A stretch of DNA of 64,000 nt. Origin: Planctomycetota bacterium (GTDB lineage: Bacteria; Planctomycetota; B15-G4). The notes under the pieces are model-generated. The model was not told where the DNA came from. It searched no databases and was given only the letters and a program-made list of their open reading frames with translations. Shown here in pieces: positions 8,450 to 17,362 of this stretch (position 1 is the first letter of the stretch; each line of letters begins with the position of its first letter). The DNA is taken from contig JACKHP010000002.1 in NCBI GenBank assembly GCA_020638905.1, forward strand, positions 124,001-188,000, read 5' to 3'. The position numbers were made by a program, and so were the translations under genes.

Positions 8450-9091
8450 TCATCCTCCGGCGGACTGGCCCTTGCCGAGTCCGCGGCCCAGGGCCGGCTT
8501 GCCCCGCGCGCCGGACGCCTTCGCCGAGCCGCCCTGTTTCGCGGTGCCCGACGACGCAGCCTTCTTCGGTGCGGCGCGCTTGCCTCCCGAGGCCTTCGCG
8601 GCACTCGTGGGGAGCGCGGCCACCAGCGGCGTGTGGTGCGGACGCACGACGGCGGTCAGCGTCGTCCCCACGGCCTCGGCGCGTCGGCGCCGGTCGGCCG
8701 CACTCGCCTTGCCGCCCGGCACCTGGGCCAGGTCGGCCAGCGAGAGCACCCCGACGCACACGCCCGCCGCGTCGACCACCGGCAGGCGGCGCACCTGGTG
8801 CACGCGCATGAGCTCGTGCGCCGCGTCGAGCGAGGCGTCGGCCGCGATCGTGACCACCTCACGCTCCGGGAGCACGTCGCTGACCGCGATCTCGTGCAGC
8901 GGCCGGCCGCTCATGAAGGACGCCATGCACGCATCGCGGTCGGTCAGCATGCCCAGCGGACGACCGTCGACGTCGAGCACCGGCACCACGCCGCAGTCGC
9001 GCTCCCACAGCACGTGGGCCACGCGGGTCAGGCTGTCGGCGGGAGAGGCGGCGTCCACGACGGCGGTCATCACGTCCGTCACGCGTTCCAT
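8450..9091 (-). CDS. CBS-domain-pair protein with basic C-terminal tail
   Basis: The 213-residue protein starts at the ATG at 9091, with CAGGAG seven bases upstream. Residues ~1-125 are two CBS motifs: 'VTDVMTAVVDAASPADSL' ... 'VVPVLDVDGRPLGMLTDRD', then 'VSDVLPEREVVTIAADASL' ... 'RRLPVVDAAGVCVGVLSLAD'. CBS pairs bind adenine nucleotides and act as energy or ionic sensors. The last ~60 residues are Lys/Ala/Gly-rich and low-complexity (GGKRAAPKKAASSG), resembling histone-H1-like tails and suggesting nucleic-acid or polyanion binding. There is no enzyme domain. It stands alone, divergent from the beta-helix gene. Confidence 0.85.
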   Translation of the reverse strand: MERVTDVMTAVVDAASPADSLTRVAHVLWERDCGVVPVLDVDGRPLGMLTDRDACMASFMSGRPLHEIAVSDVLPEREVVTIAADASLDAAHELMRVHQVRRLPVVDAAGVCVGVLSLADLAQVPGGKASAADRRRRAEAVGTTLTAVVRPHHTPLVAALPTSAAKASGGKRAAPKKAASSGTAKQGGSAKASGARGKPALGRGLGKGQSAGG

Positions 9092-9372
9092 GTCGGTGCT
9101 CCTGGGGATCGATCCGGCGCGGCGTGCCCGCCGTGTGCGGGGTGTTCTGCACGCTCGGGAAGACCCCCCATCGTACGCACTCGGCCGGAGCGTTCCATGC
9201 GGACTTGGCCGCATCCGCGGGCCGCGACCTGCGTCGGGCAGATGACGGGGGATGCGACTCCGAGGGTATCCGGCCGCCCCGGATGCCCATAGACTCGCCG
9301 CCACGTCCCGCGCCGCGGATCGTTCTCCGCGGCCGGCACGCGATCCTGCCCGCACAGAGAAGAGGAGAGACG

Positions 9373-10665
9373 ATGCACGCCCGCGTTCGCCGGACCCTCG
9401 TGACCGCTGCGCTCGCCGGCCTGACGCCGCTCGCGGCCGCCCAGCAGGTGATCGTCGTCGACAAGGCCGGCGGCGGCGACTTCACCAGCCTGAATGCGGC
9501 GGTGGCCGCCGCGGCGTCTGGCGACACGCTGCTCGTGAAGTCGGGCTCCTACGGGTCCGGCGAGGTCGATGCGATCGTCGTGGATGGCAAGTCGCTCGTG
9601 GTGATCGGCGACGGTCCGACGCGGCCGAAGACCTCGAAGGGGATCGAGGTCGTCAACCTGCCGTCCGACGGCTTCTTCGTGGTGCGCGGCCTCGAGATCA
9701 CGGGGAGCGTGACGCCCGCCATGTCGTGCGCCGACGTCGACGGCACGGTCTGGATCGAGGACTGCCGCCTCGTCGGGTCCGGCGGCTTCGGCTTCGCGCT
9801 CCTGTGCGAGGAGGGCTACGCCGCGCTCGACGTGAGCGGCTGCGCGGCCGTGACGGTCCTGCGCTCGACGCTCGAGGGCGGTCACGGCGCCGACGACGAG
9901 GTGGCGGTGCTGGCGTGCCACGATTCGCAGCGCGGCGGTCCCGCGCTGCGCGTCGCCGCGTCCGCGCTCACGCTGCACGAGAGCCAGCTCGTCGGCGGGC
10001 GCGGCGGGTACGGCCACTCCGACGAGGGGGCGCCCGGCGGACCCGGACTGCACGCCGTCGACGCGTCGCTCGTGCTCGCGGGCGTGACCGTCACCGGCGG
10101 ACCCGGCGGACAACCCTGCGCGCCGGCGTTCGCGTCCGAGTGCCAGGGCGGAGCGGGTCTCGTGCTCGACGGCGGCACGCTGCTCACGATCCTCGAGACG
10201 TCGTTCGACGGCGGGACGGGAGGCCTGCTCGACGGCGGCGGAGTCGCTCCGTCCGGAGCCGACGAGTCGGTGACCGGCGGCGACCTGCTGTACACCTGGC
10301 CCGGCACGGCGCGCTCGCTGGTCGTCGGCTCGCCGGTGCGCGAGGGCGAGCTGACCTCGGTCCGCTACGAGGGCGAGCAGGGCGACACGATCGGACTCTT
10401 CTTCGGCTTCGCGCCGGGCTACGTCCCGCTGCTCGGGAAGCAGGGCGTGTTCGCGCTCGGCGTCCCGTTCGTGGGACCCGTGTTCGTGGCGACGGTCACG
10501 GCGCCCGACGGCGTGTTCGAGGTCCCGTTCGTGGGCTGGGATCTCACGTCGTTCCCGCTCGAATCGCTGGAGGCGTACGGCCAGTGCTTCCTGCTTCCCG
10601 CGGGCGGCGGCGCGGCGCGACTGAGCAGCCCCACCGCGATGACGGTCTTGTCGGCCGCGTTCTGA
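9373..10665 (+). CDS. secreted right-handed beta-helix repeat protein
   Basis: The 430-residue protein starts at the ATG at 9373, after AGAGGAGAGA. A signal peptide ends 'TPLAAAQQ'. The opening 'GGGDFTSLNAAVAAAASGDTLLVKSGSY' is the classic entry to a pectin-lyase-like parallel beta-helix (DUF1565 style), followed by repeating short strands and Gly/Asp-rich turns to about residue 300. No catalytic residues of a polysaccharide lyase stand out. The last ~110 residues form a separate domain with 'IGLFFGFAPGYVPLLG', loosely like the C-terminal module of the FG-GAP proteins. A related protein is encoded at 19288-20547. Likely a surface or extracellular protein. Confidence 0.75.
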   Translation: MHARVRRTLVTAALAGLTPLAAAQQVIVVDKAGGGDFTSLNAAVAAAASGDTLLVKSGSYGSGEVDAIVVDGKSLVVIGDGPTRPKTSKGIEVVNLPSDGFFVVRGLEITGSVTPAMSCADVDGTVWIEDCRLVGSGGFGFALLCEEGYAALDVSGCAAVTVLRSTLEGGHGADDEVAVLACHDSQRGGPALRVAASALTLHESQLVGGRGGYGHSDEGAPGGPGLHAVDASLVLAGVTVTGGPGGQPCAPAFASECQGGAGLVLDGGTLLTILETSFDGGTGGLLDGGGVAPSGADESVTGGDLLYTWPGTARSLVVGSPVREGELTSVRYEGEQGDTIGLFFGFAPGYVPLLGKQGVFALGVPFVGPVFVATVTAPDGVFEVPFVGWDLTSFPLESLEAYGQCFLLPAGGGAARLSSPTAMTVLSAAF

Positions 10666-10776
10666 GGCGTCTCGCGTCGGCGCGGGCGATCGCGCCGCGC
10701 CTCGACGACGCGCACGCCGCGACCTCCCGCGACATCCCGCGGCCTGCGCGCGGTGCGCGCGGCGTACGATCGGGAC

Positions 10777-11604
10777 ATGTCCGACCTCGACAGCGTGCGC
10801 CGCTTCGACGATCGCGTCGACGACTACGATCGCCACCGTCCCGGCTACCCGGCCAAGGTGGCGGAGATCGTGACCCGCGCGGGTGCCGCGGTCGAAGGCG
10901 TGTCGGTCCCGCACGCCGACACGCCCGGCGCGCGGCGTCCTCTCGTCGTGGCCGACGTGGGCTGCGGTACCGGCAAGCTGGCCGAGATCCTGCTCACCGC
11001 GGGCATGCGCGTGATCGGCGTCGAACCCAACACGTCCATGCGCGCCTCGGCCGCCCACGTGCTCGGCGACGCGCCGCTCTTCGCGCAGGTCGCCGGCACC
11101 GCCGAACGCACGGGACTGAGCGACGCGTGCGTCGACGTCGTGACCGCCGGCCAGGCCTTCCACTGGTTCGACGTCGAGGCGGCGCGACGCGAGTTCGCGC
11201 GCATCCTGCGTCCCGGCGGACGGGTCGTGCTCGTCTGGAACTCGCGCACGCGCCGCGACGGCCACGCGTGCACTCCGTTCCTGCGCGAGTACGAGGCGCT
11301 GCTCTGCCGGCACGTCGACGAGTACGCGCGCCTCTCGTCCCGCTCGCACGGTCTCGAGAACGTCGAGCGCTTCTTCGCCCGCGGCGAACTCGAGCCGGTG
11401 TGCCTCGAGAACCCCCAGCACCTCGACTGGGACACCTTCGCGGGACGCGTCCGCAGCAGCAGCTACGTCCCGCGCGGCGGTCCCGTGTTCGACGCGCTGC
11501 TGCGCGACGTCCGGCAGTCGTTCCGCATGTACGCCGTCGACGGGCGCGTCGACGCGAGTCTGCAGACGTGGGTCTTCGCGGGGCACGTCGCTCGGATCGA
11601 CTGA
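10777..11604 (+). CDS. class I SAM-dependent methyltransferase (Methyltransf_11 type)
   Basis: The 275-residue protein starts at the ATG at 10777 (MSDLDSVRRFDDRVDDYDRH); a GTG eight codons earlier is possible. 'RFDDRVDDYDRHRPGYP' is the usual N-terminus of UbiE-like small-molecule methyltransferases. Motif I is 'VVADVGCGTGKLAEIL', the acidic ribose contact is 'VIGVEPN', and 'VTAGQAFHWFDVEAARREFARILRPGG' is the post-I to motif III region. The 'AFHWF' signature is frequent in one broad subfamily of unknown substrate. It is monocistronic between two secreted-protein genes. Substrate not inferable. Confidence 0.88.
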   Translation: MSDLDSVRRFDDRVDDYDRHRPGYPAKVAEIVTRAGAAVEGVSVPHADTPGARRPLVVADVGCGTGKLAEILLTAGMRVIGVEPNTSMRASAAHVLGDAPLFAQVAGTAERTGLSDACVDVVTAGQAFHWFDVEAARREFARILRPGGRVVLVWNSRTRRDGHACTPFLREYEALLCRHVDEYARLSSRSHGLENVERFFARGELEPVCLENPQHLDWDTFAGRVRSSSYVPRGGPVFDALLRDVRQSFRMYAVDGRVDASLQTWVFAGHVARID

Positions 11605-11680
11605 ACGCTTGTTCCAGCGACCTGTCTTGCGCGTCGCGCCGAACCCACCTAGACTCCGCCACCGGAAGGAGGGTCGTCGC

Positions 11681-12640
11681 ATGGACCGGATCGGAACCCG
11701 GCGCGGACATGCGTCTCACCTGTCGTCGAGGCTCCCGCGCGCGTGCGCGTTCGCATCGGCTGCGGGTCGGGCGCGCAGAGGATCCGTCCTCGCGGGAATC
11801 GTGCTCGTGCTGGTCGGCGCATCCGTCGCGCAGGGACCGTCGCAGAACCCGTTGCCGTCCGGGCTGACGGTGAGGGCCTGGGCGCACAGCTGCGCCGACG
11901 TGCTGCACGTCCCCACCAGCGACCCGGGCGACTCGATCGAGGGACGCATCACCTTCCGCAACGGCGACGCGGACCCCCAGGTGGAGATCGAGTGGATCTT
12001 CAAGACCTCCGCCGGGGGCAAGGGGCGCAAGACGACCACGCACGACGTCGCCTTCCTCCCCACGAGCGTCTGCGTACGCGCCGGCAGGTCCGATCGCATC
12101 TACGTCGTGGGCTGGTCGCCGCGCAGCTCGAAGGTCATCGTCGAAGAGTGGACCCTGAAGAACATCGCGATCGCCGAGACCCTCACGCCGGGCGGCGCGA
12201 TCATCGCGACCATGGCTGGCCCGACGATCGACCGGGAGATCGTCGCGGCTTCAGACTCGCTTCCGCTCACCGCGTGCGCTGCGTGCAATCCGTTCACCGA
12301 CGAGCTGTACCTGCTCGACCTGGCCACGCCGCGCGCGATCCACACGCTCGACCTGCAGACAGGGGCGCTGCAAGCCGCGCCGCTGCTGACCGAGCTGCAA
12401 CAGCCCGATCTCGCAGATCATCGCGGCCTGCACGCGGGGCGCACCGACCAGGGCTTCGTGATCTTCAGCCGCTGGGAGTCGCCCTGGGTGGCCTCGTCGC
12501 TGGTCCCGCTCCCGCAGCAGGTGATCGTGTTGCTCGACGCCGACCTCGACGGCGTCTTCGAGACCGTCCAATCCCAACCCGTCGAGCAGTTCAACGCGGC
12601 CAACCTCGGTCACTGGGTGAGCGAGTACACGGGCCCGTAG
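11681..12640 (+). CDS. secreted protein of unknown function
   Basis: The 319-residue protein starts at the ATG at 11681, with a strong GGAAGGAGGG site. A Ser/Arg-rich N-region and hydrophobic core ending 'VLVLVGASVAQ' form a signal peptide. The mature part has alternating beta-strand-like segments, e.g. 'DRIYVVGWSPRSSKVIVEEW' and 'DELYLLDLATPRAIHTLDLQ', suggesting a beta-propeller or related fold. 'LLDADLDGVFETVQ' near the end resembles an FG-GAP calcium loop. I do not recognise the family. It is convergent with the DUF72 gene, 17 bases away. Confidence 0.6.
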   Translation: MDRIGTRRGHASHLSSRLPRACAFASAAGRARRGSVLAGIVLVLVGASVAQGPSQNPLPSGLTVRAWAHSCADVLHVPTSDPGDSIEGRITFRNGDADPQVEIEWIFKTSAGGKGRKTTTHDVAFLPTSVCVRAGRSDRIYVVGWSPRSSKVIVEEWTLKNIAIAETLTPGGAIIATMAGPTIDREIVAASDSLPLTACAACNPFTDELYLLDLATPRAIHTLDLQTGALQAAPLLTELQQPDLADHRGLHAGRTDQGFVIFSRWESPWVASSLVPLPQQVIVLLDADLDGVFETVQSQPVEQFNAANLGHWVSEYTGP

Positions 12641-12657
12641 CGAGTTCGTCCTTCGCG

Positions 12658-13359
12658 TCACGCGACGCCGAGATCGAGCATGGCGCGCGCGAGCTCGGGG
12701 CCCTTGCCTTCGTCCTCGTGCTTGAAGAAGACCCAGGCCTCGTCGAAGCCGCCCGCGGCCAGACGGTCGCGCCAGGCGATCAGTTCGGCGTCGTCGTACT
12801 CGTTCTTGCGCAGGCGCAGGTACGCGAACGGCGCGGTCTTCACGAGCGGGACGACGAGTCCTTCGTCGACGTCGGCGGCCACGAGCGCCAGGCCGTGCGC
12901 GCGCAGGCGTGCATGGACCTCGTCGTCGAGCCAGCTCTCGTGGCGCACCTCGAGCGCTGCGCCGGTCGTCTCGGGCAGCAGGTCGAGGAACGCGTCGAGG
13001 CGCGCGTCGTCGCGCTTCATGTTCGGCGGGAGCTGGAACAGCAGCAGTCCGAGCTTGTCGCCCAGCCCCGCGACGGCGTCGAGCAGGTAGCCGACCTCCT
13101 CGCCGACGTCCTTGAGGCGCTTGATGTGCGTGATGCGGCGGCTGGCCTTGATCACGAAGCGGAAGTCGTCGGGCACCTCGCGCGCCCACTCCTCGATCAC
13201 CGAGCGCTTCGGCATGCGGTAGAAGGTGTTGTTGATCTCGACCGTGGAGAAGCGGTGCGCATAGAACGTCAGCATCTGCGCCGGAGGCAGCTCGAGCGGA
13301 TAGAAGACACCGCGCCACTCCTTGTAGCTGTAGCCGCTCGTGCCGACGTGCAGTCTCAT
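12658..13359 (-). CDS. DUF72 (YecE-like) TIM-barrel protein
   Basis: The 233-residue protein starts at the ATG at 13359 (MRLHVGTSGYSYKEWRGVFY). The opening 'VGTSGYSYKEWRG', the 'FSTVEINNTFYRMP' segment and 'LLLFQLPPNMKRD' are the signature motifs of DUF72/YecE, a TIM-barrel family of unknown biochemical role. Length is normal. It faces the ABC-transporter genes across a 164-base divergent gap and is convergent with the preceding gene. Confidence 0.92.
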   Translation of the reverse strand: MRLHVGTSGYSYKEWRGVFYPLELPPAQMLTFYAHRFSTVEINNTFYRMPKRSVIEEWAREVPDDFRFVIKASRRITHIKRLKDVGEEVGYLLDAVAGLGDKLGLLLFQLPPNMKRDDARLDAFLDLLPETTGAALEVRHESWLDDEVHARLRAHGLALVAADVDEGLVVPLVKTAPFAYLRLRKNEYDDAELIAWRDRLAAGGFDEAWVFFKHEDEGKGPELARAMLDLGVA

Positions 13360-13523
13360 GGTCTCGAAGCCCCCTGGGCGTGGCCGGGCGGCACCTCGCG
13401 CGTCGCCGTCGGCGACCCCGGCGCCGCTCGCCGACGCCCATCGTCGGTCGTGGGCCGCGGGGCCGCAAGGCCGCGCAGGACCGGTGTGCGCCGCGGGGCT
13501 CCGCGCAAGTAGCATGTCGGCGC

Positions 13524-14510
13524 ATGCCGAATCCCGTCCTGCACACCCGCGGGCTCACCAAGCGCTACGGTGCGACGCTGGCCCTCGACGCGCTCGACCT
13601 CTCGGTCGAGGCCGGCGAGGTGTTCGGCTTCCTGGGACCGAACGGCGCCGGCAAGACGACCACGATCCGGCTGCTGCTCGACCTCATCCGGCCCACGTCG
13701 GGCGAGGCGCTGCTCTTCGGACGCCCGCCGCGCGATCCCGCGGTGCGCGCGCGCATCGGCTACCTGCCGGGCGACCTGGTGCTCGACCCGCGCCTGTCCG
13801 GCAGCGCGATGCTCGACGTGCTCGACGCCCTGCGCGGACGGGGCGCGCCGCCCGGCGATGCGCGGCGCCGCGCCGAGCTGTGCGAGCGGCTGCTGCTCGA
13901 CGCGCGCGACCTGGCACGGCCGGTGCGCGAGGCCTCGCGCGGCACGCGCCAGAAGATGGGACTCGTGGCCGCGTTCCAGCACGATCCCGAGCTGCTCGTG
14001 CTCGACGAGCCGACCGGCGGACTCGACCCGCTCGTGCGCGAGGCCTTCTTCGAGCTGCTCGACGACACGGGACGCCGCGGGCGCACGGTGTTCCACTCGT
14101 CGCACGTGCTCTCGGAGGTCGAGCGCACCTGCGCGCGCGCCGCCATCCTGCGCCAAGGACGCCTCGTGGTCGTCGAGCGCATCGCGACGATGCGCGCCGC
14201 GCTGCCGCGCCGCATGACGCTGCGCTTCGACGCCGCGCCTCCCGACGACGTGCTGCGCGCGCCGGGCGTCGCGGTGCTGGAGCGCGACGGCGGACGCGTC
14301 GTGCTGCGCGTGGGCGCCGAGCTCGGTCCGTTGCTCGCGGCGCTCGCGCGCACGCCGCCGCTCGAGCTCGTGTTCCCCGAGGCCGAGCTCGAGGACGCCT
14401 TCGCCCACTTGTACGACGGCAGCGCGGCGGACGCCGAGGACGCGTCGCGCACGCCGTCCCGTGTCGCGCCGGGTGTGCGCAGCACGCGCACCTCGGAGCC
14501 GGCCCCGTGA
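13524..14510 (+). CDS. ABC transporter ATP-binding protein (ABC-2 exporter type)
   Basis: The 328-residue protein starts at the ATG at 13524 (MPNPVLHTRGLTKRYGATLA). Walker A is 'GPNGAGKT' (residues 38-45), Walker B is 'LLVLDEPTGGLDPL', and the H-loop region is 'VFHSSHVLSEVE'. The signature motif is degenerate, 'ASRGTRQKM' instead of LSGGQ, as in several DrrA/NodI-like exporters. After ~residue 215 comes the C-terminal regulatory domain typical of this group. The gene overlaps the permease by GTGA, so the two form one exporter. The exported substrate is unknown. Confidence 0.92.
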   Translation: MPNPVLHTRGLTKRYGATLALDALDLSVEAGEVFGFLGPNGAGKTTTIRLLLDLIRPTSGEALLFGRPPRDPAVRARIGYLPGDLVLDPRLSGSAMLDVLDALRGRGAPPGDARRRAELCERLLLDARDLARPVREASRGTRQKMGLVAAFQHDPELLVLDEPTGGLDPLVREAFFELLDDTGRRGRTVFHSSHVLSEVERTCARAAILRQGRLVVVERIATMRAALPRRMTLRFDAAPPDDVLRAPGVAVLERDGGRVVLRVGAELGPLLAALARTPPLELVFPEAELEDAFAHLYDGSAADAEDASRTPSRVAPGVRSTRTSEPAP

Positions 14511-15307
14511 TCGGCGCGCTCCTGCGCCGGCAGGTGCGCCTGCTCGGCAGGCTGCTCGCGATCACGTTCGCGGGGCTCGCGGGCTTCGAGTTCCTCGCGA
14601 TCCACGTGGCCGAGGCGTTCGAGAAGGGGCCGGGCCTCGCGCAGCTCTTCCGCATGCTGCCGCAGGTCGTCCAGGACGTCGTCACGTCGCAGGTCGGCCC
14701 GGTCTCGTTCCCCGCGCTCGTCGCCGCGGCGTTCCTCGACCCCGTGCCGTACGCGGCATGCATCGGCGTGATCGTGCTCGTCGCCACGCTGCCCGCCGGC
14801 GAGCGCGAGTCGGGACTGCTCGACCTGTTCCTCGCGCGCCCGCTCTCGCGCCGGCGCTACCTGCTCGCGTGCCTGCTGCTCGTGGCGCTCGTCGCGTGCG
14901 TCCTGCCGCTCGCGCTGCTGCTCGGCGCGGCGCTGGGCCTCGCGCGGGTCGAGATGACCGACGAGCTGCCCTGGACGCGCTACGCGCCGTGCGCGCTGGG
15001 CCTCTCGGCGCTGCTCCTCGCGCTCGGCGCGATCACGCTCCTGCTGGCGGTCGAGTCGCGGCGCCGGGGCCAGGCCGTCGCGCGCGCGGTCGCGCTCGTG
15101 CTCGCGCTCTACCTGCTCGACGCCTCGTCCAAGTTCTGGCCCGCGCTCGCCGACTGGGGCGTGCTCAGTCCGTTCCGCTGGTTCGTGCCGGTGCGTTCGG
15201 CGATGGAGGGCACCTGGCCGCTGCGCGAGGTCTCGGTGCTGCTGGCCGTGGCGCTCGTCGCGAGCGCGATCGCGCTGTGGCGCTTCGACGCGCGCGATCT
15301 CGACTGA
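14507..15307 (+). CDS. ABC-2 family permease
   Basis: The 266-residue protein starts with GTG at 14507, inside the ATPase stop (GTGA overlap). About six hydrophobic segments are visible, with 'GERESGLLDLFLARPLSRRRYLLACLL' matching the cytoplasmic coupling region of ABC-2 permeases (NosY/YhfX-like). It would form the membrane part of the exporter with the preceding ATPase. No accessory lipoprotein or membrane-fusion protein lies nearby. It is convergent with the next minus-strand gene. Confidence 0.85.
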   Translation: MIGALLRRQVRLLGRLLAITFAGLAGFEFLAIHVAEAFEKGPGLAQLFRMLPQVVQDVVTSQVGPVSFPALVAAAFLDPVPYAACIGVIVLVATLPAGERESGLLDLFLARPLSRRRYLLACLLLVALVACVLPLALLLGAALGLARVEMTDELPWTRYAPCALGLSALLLALGAITLLLAVESRRRGQAVARAVALVLALYLLDASSKFWPALADWGVLSPFRWFVPVRSAMEGTWPLREVSVLLAVALVASAIALWRFDARDLD

Positions 15308-15329
15308 CGCCTACGGACGCTCCGCGCGC

Positions 15330-15923
15330 TCAGCGTCCACCGTCGTCGCCCGCGTCGGGCCCCGACGTGCTTTTCGGCGCGTCGGGCGGCGCGTCCGGAC
15401 CGGGCTCGCCCGACGCGTCGTCGCGCGGGCCCGCGTGCGCGTGCGGACCGCGCAGCACCTGCTGCCACGTCCAGGACATGTCGTGGCGCGTGTGACCGCT
15501 CTTGCTCACGACGTGCAGGTCGAGGTCGGCCCACAGGTCGTCGACGTCGGGCATCGGGTCGGAGAGCACGTGCACCGTGAACGGCTCGCGTCCCGGGCTC
15601 GACGGCGGCGGATCGAGCACGCGCGCGTCGACGTAGCCCACGGCGTCCGAGCGCAGGCGCACGCGCCGCAGGGTGAACGCGGCGCAGGTCCAGTCGTCGC
15701 GCGGGACGAAGCGCAGCGCCACGGCGAAGCGTCCCTGCTCGTCGCGCTCGAGCGACTCGACGCGGATGTCGAGCGTCGACGCCCCGATCTCGTTCACCCA
15801 GCCCGTGATCCAGCCCGCGGGATCGCCGTGCGCCACCTCGCGCACGAAGAACAGCGCCCCGCCGCCGAGCAGCATGAGCACGACCACCGCGACCACGCAG
15901 CATCCGCCGCTCTTCTTCGCCAT
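15330..15923 (-). CDS. membrane-anchored protein of unknown function
   Basis: The 197-residue protein starts at the ATG at 15923 (MAKKSGGCCVVAVVVLMLL). A basic start and one transmembrane segment (residues ~6-28) anchor it, with a predicted external domain of ~130 residues and an Asp/Pro/Gly-rich tail (GEPGPDAPPDAPKSTSG). The two Cys at 8-9 sit at the membrane edge but do not form a classical lipobox. It lies 17 bases downstream of rtcB on the same strand and may be co-transcribed. No family recognised. Confidence 0.7.
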   Translation of the reverse strand: MAKKSGGCCVVAVVVLMLLGGGALFFVREVAHGDPAGWITGWVNEIGASTLDIRVESLERDEQGRFAVALRFVPRDDWTCAAFTLRRVRLRSDAVGYVDARVLDPPPSSPGREPFTVHVLSDPMPDVDDLWADLDLHVVSKSGHTRHDMSWTWQQVLRGPHAHAGPRDDASGEPGPDAPPDAPKSTSGPDAGDDGGR

Positions 15924-15940
15924 GCGATCGTCCTCCTCGT

Positions 15941-17164
15941 TCACCCCTTGATGCAGACCACCTGCCGCAGCGTGTGGACGACGTCGATCAGCTCGCGCTG
16001 CGCCGCCATCACCGCCTCGATCGGCTTGTACGCGCCGGGCGTCTCGTCGAGCACGGCGGCGTCCTTCCGGCACTCGACGCCGGCGGTGGCGCGCGTGTGG
16101 TCGTCGAGGGTGAAGCGGCGCTTCGCCTCGCCGCGCGACATGGCACGGCCGGCGCCGTGGCTGCAGCTCTCGAACGACTCGGCGCACCCCTTGCCGCGCA
16201 CGATGAACGAATGCGCGCCCATCGACCCGGGGACGATGCCGAGCTCGCCGAGTCCGGCGCGCACGGCGCCCTTGCGCGTCACGAGCAGCTCCTCGCCGAA
16301 GTGCGTCTCGCGCCGGACGTAGTTGTGGTGGCAGTCGACCACGCCCGCGTCGACGGCGAGACGCGGCATCCCCTTCACGCCGCGCAGCGCCTCGACGACG
16401 GCCTCGAACATGAGCCGCCGGTTCGTCTTCGCGTAGTCCTGCGCCCACCCGACCGCGTGGACGTACTCGTCGAAGTGCGGGCTGCCCTCGTTCAGGTACG
16501 CGAGGTCGGCGTCGGGCAGGTCGGCGAGGTGCGACTTCATGTCCTTCTTCGCGAGGTCGACGAAGTGCGTGCCGATGCGGTTCCCGGGACCGCGCGAGCC
16601 GCTGTGCAGCACGATCCAGAAGGCGTCGGACTCGTCGAGGCAGAGCTCGATGAAGTGGTTGCCGGTGCCGAGCGTGCCGAGCTGCTCGACGTGCTTGCCG
16701 CGATCGAGCTTCGGCTGCCCGGCCACGATGCGCTCCCAGCCGGGGCGCAGCTTGCGCCACGCGTCCTCGACGCGCGCCGGCGGACGTCCCCAGCAGCCCT
16801 CGTCGCGCTTGCCGCCCTGGTCGGTGCGACCGTGCGGGACGGCCTTCTCGACGGCTCGGCGCAGCGCGGCGAGATCGTCCGGCAGCCGCGCCGCGTCGAG
16901 GTCGGTGCGCGCCGCGAGCATGCCGCAGCCGATGTCGACGCCCACCGCCGCGGGGATGATCGCGTGTCGCGTCGGCACGACCGATCCGACGGTGGCGCCC
17001 ATGCCCCAGTGGACGTCGGGCATGACGGCCACCCACGGCCCGACGATCGGCAGCCGCGCGAGGTTGTCGAGCTGCCGGCGCGCGACGTCCTCGACAGCCA
17101 CGCCGTGCGTCCAGGCCTTGATCGGGACGCCCCCGGCCGGCGTGTGGAGTTCGTGGTCGTGCAT
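15941..17164 (-). CDS. rtcB: RtcB family RNA ligase
   Basis: The 407-residue protein starts at the ATG at 17164 (MHDHELHTPAGGVPIKAWTH). RtcB joins RNA 2',3'-cyclic phosphate or 3'-phosphate ends to 5'-OH ends using GTP and Mn2+. Visible motifs: 'MPDVHWGMGATVGSVV', 'GVDIGCGM' with metal-binding Asp/Cys, 'GTGNHFIEL', 'LHSGSRGPGNRIG', 'DCHHNYV' and 'SCSHGAGRAMSR' with the His that is guanylylated. All key residues are present and the length is normal for a bacterial enzyme. There is no rtcA or rtcR next to it. The divergent gap to 17363 holds its promoter. Confidence 0.95.
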   Translation of the reverse strand: MHDHELHTPAGGVPIKAWTHGVAVEDVARRQLDNLARLPIVGPWVAVMPDVHWGMGATVGSVVPTRHAIIPAAVGVDIGCGMLAARTDLDAARLPDDLAALRRAVEKAVPHGRTDQGGKRDEGCWGRPPARVEDAWRKLRPGWERIVAGQPKLDRGKHVEQLGTLGTGNHFIELCLDESDAFWIVLHSGSRGPGNRIGTHFVDLAKKDMKSHLADLPDADLAYLNEGSPHFDEYVHAVGWAQDYAKTNRRLMFEAVVEALRGVKGMPRLAVDAGVVDCHHNYVRRETHFGEELLVTRKGAVRAGLGELGIVPGSMGAHSFIVRGKGCAESFESCSHGAGRAMSRGEAKRRFTLDDHTRATAGVECRKDAAVLDETPGAYKPIEAVMAAQRELIDVVHTLRQVVCIKG

Positions 17165-17362
17165 GCGCGATCGAGCGTACCGCGTGACGCCGTCCACCGC
17201 AGCGGACGCGCCGAGCGATGCACGCAGGATAGTTCCCACGCGACGCGAAAGACCTGCTGCAATTCGGGATCGGCGCGTCCTCTCACGGACGGTCGTTCGT
17301 TGCGCGCCACCCGTCTCGCGGCCGCGGGCAGTTCCTCGACCACTCCGCCGGGTTCTCACTCC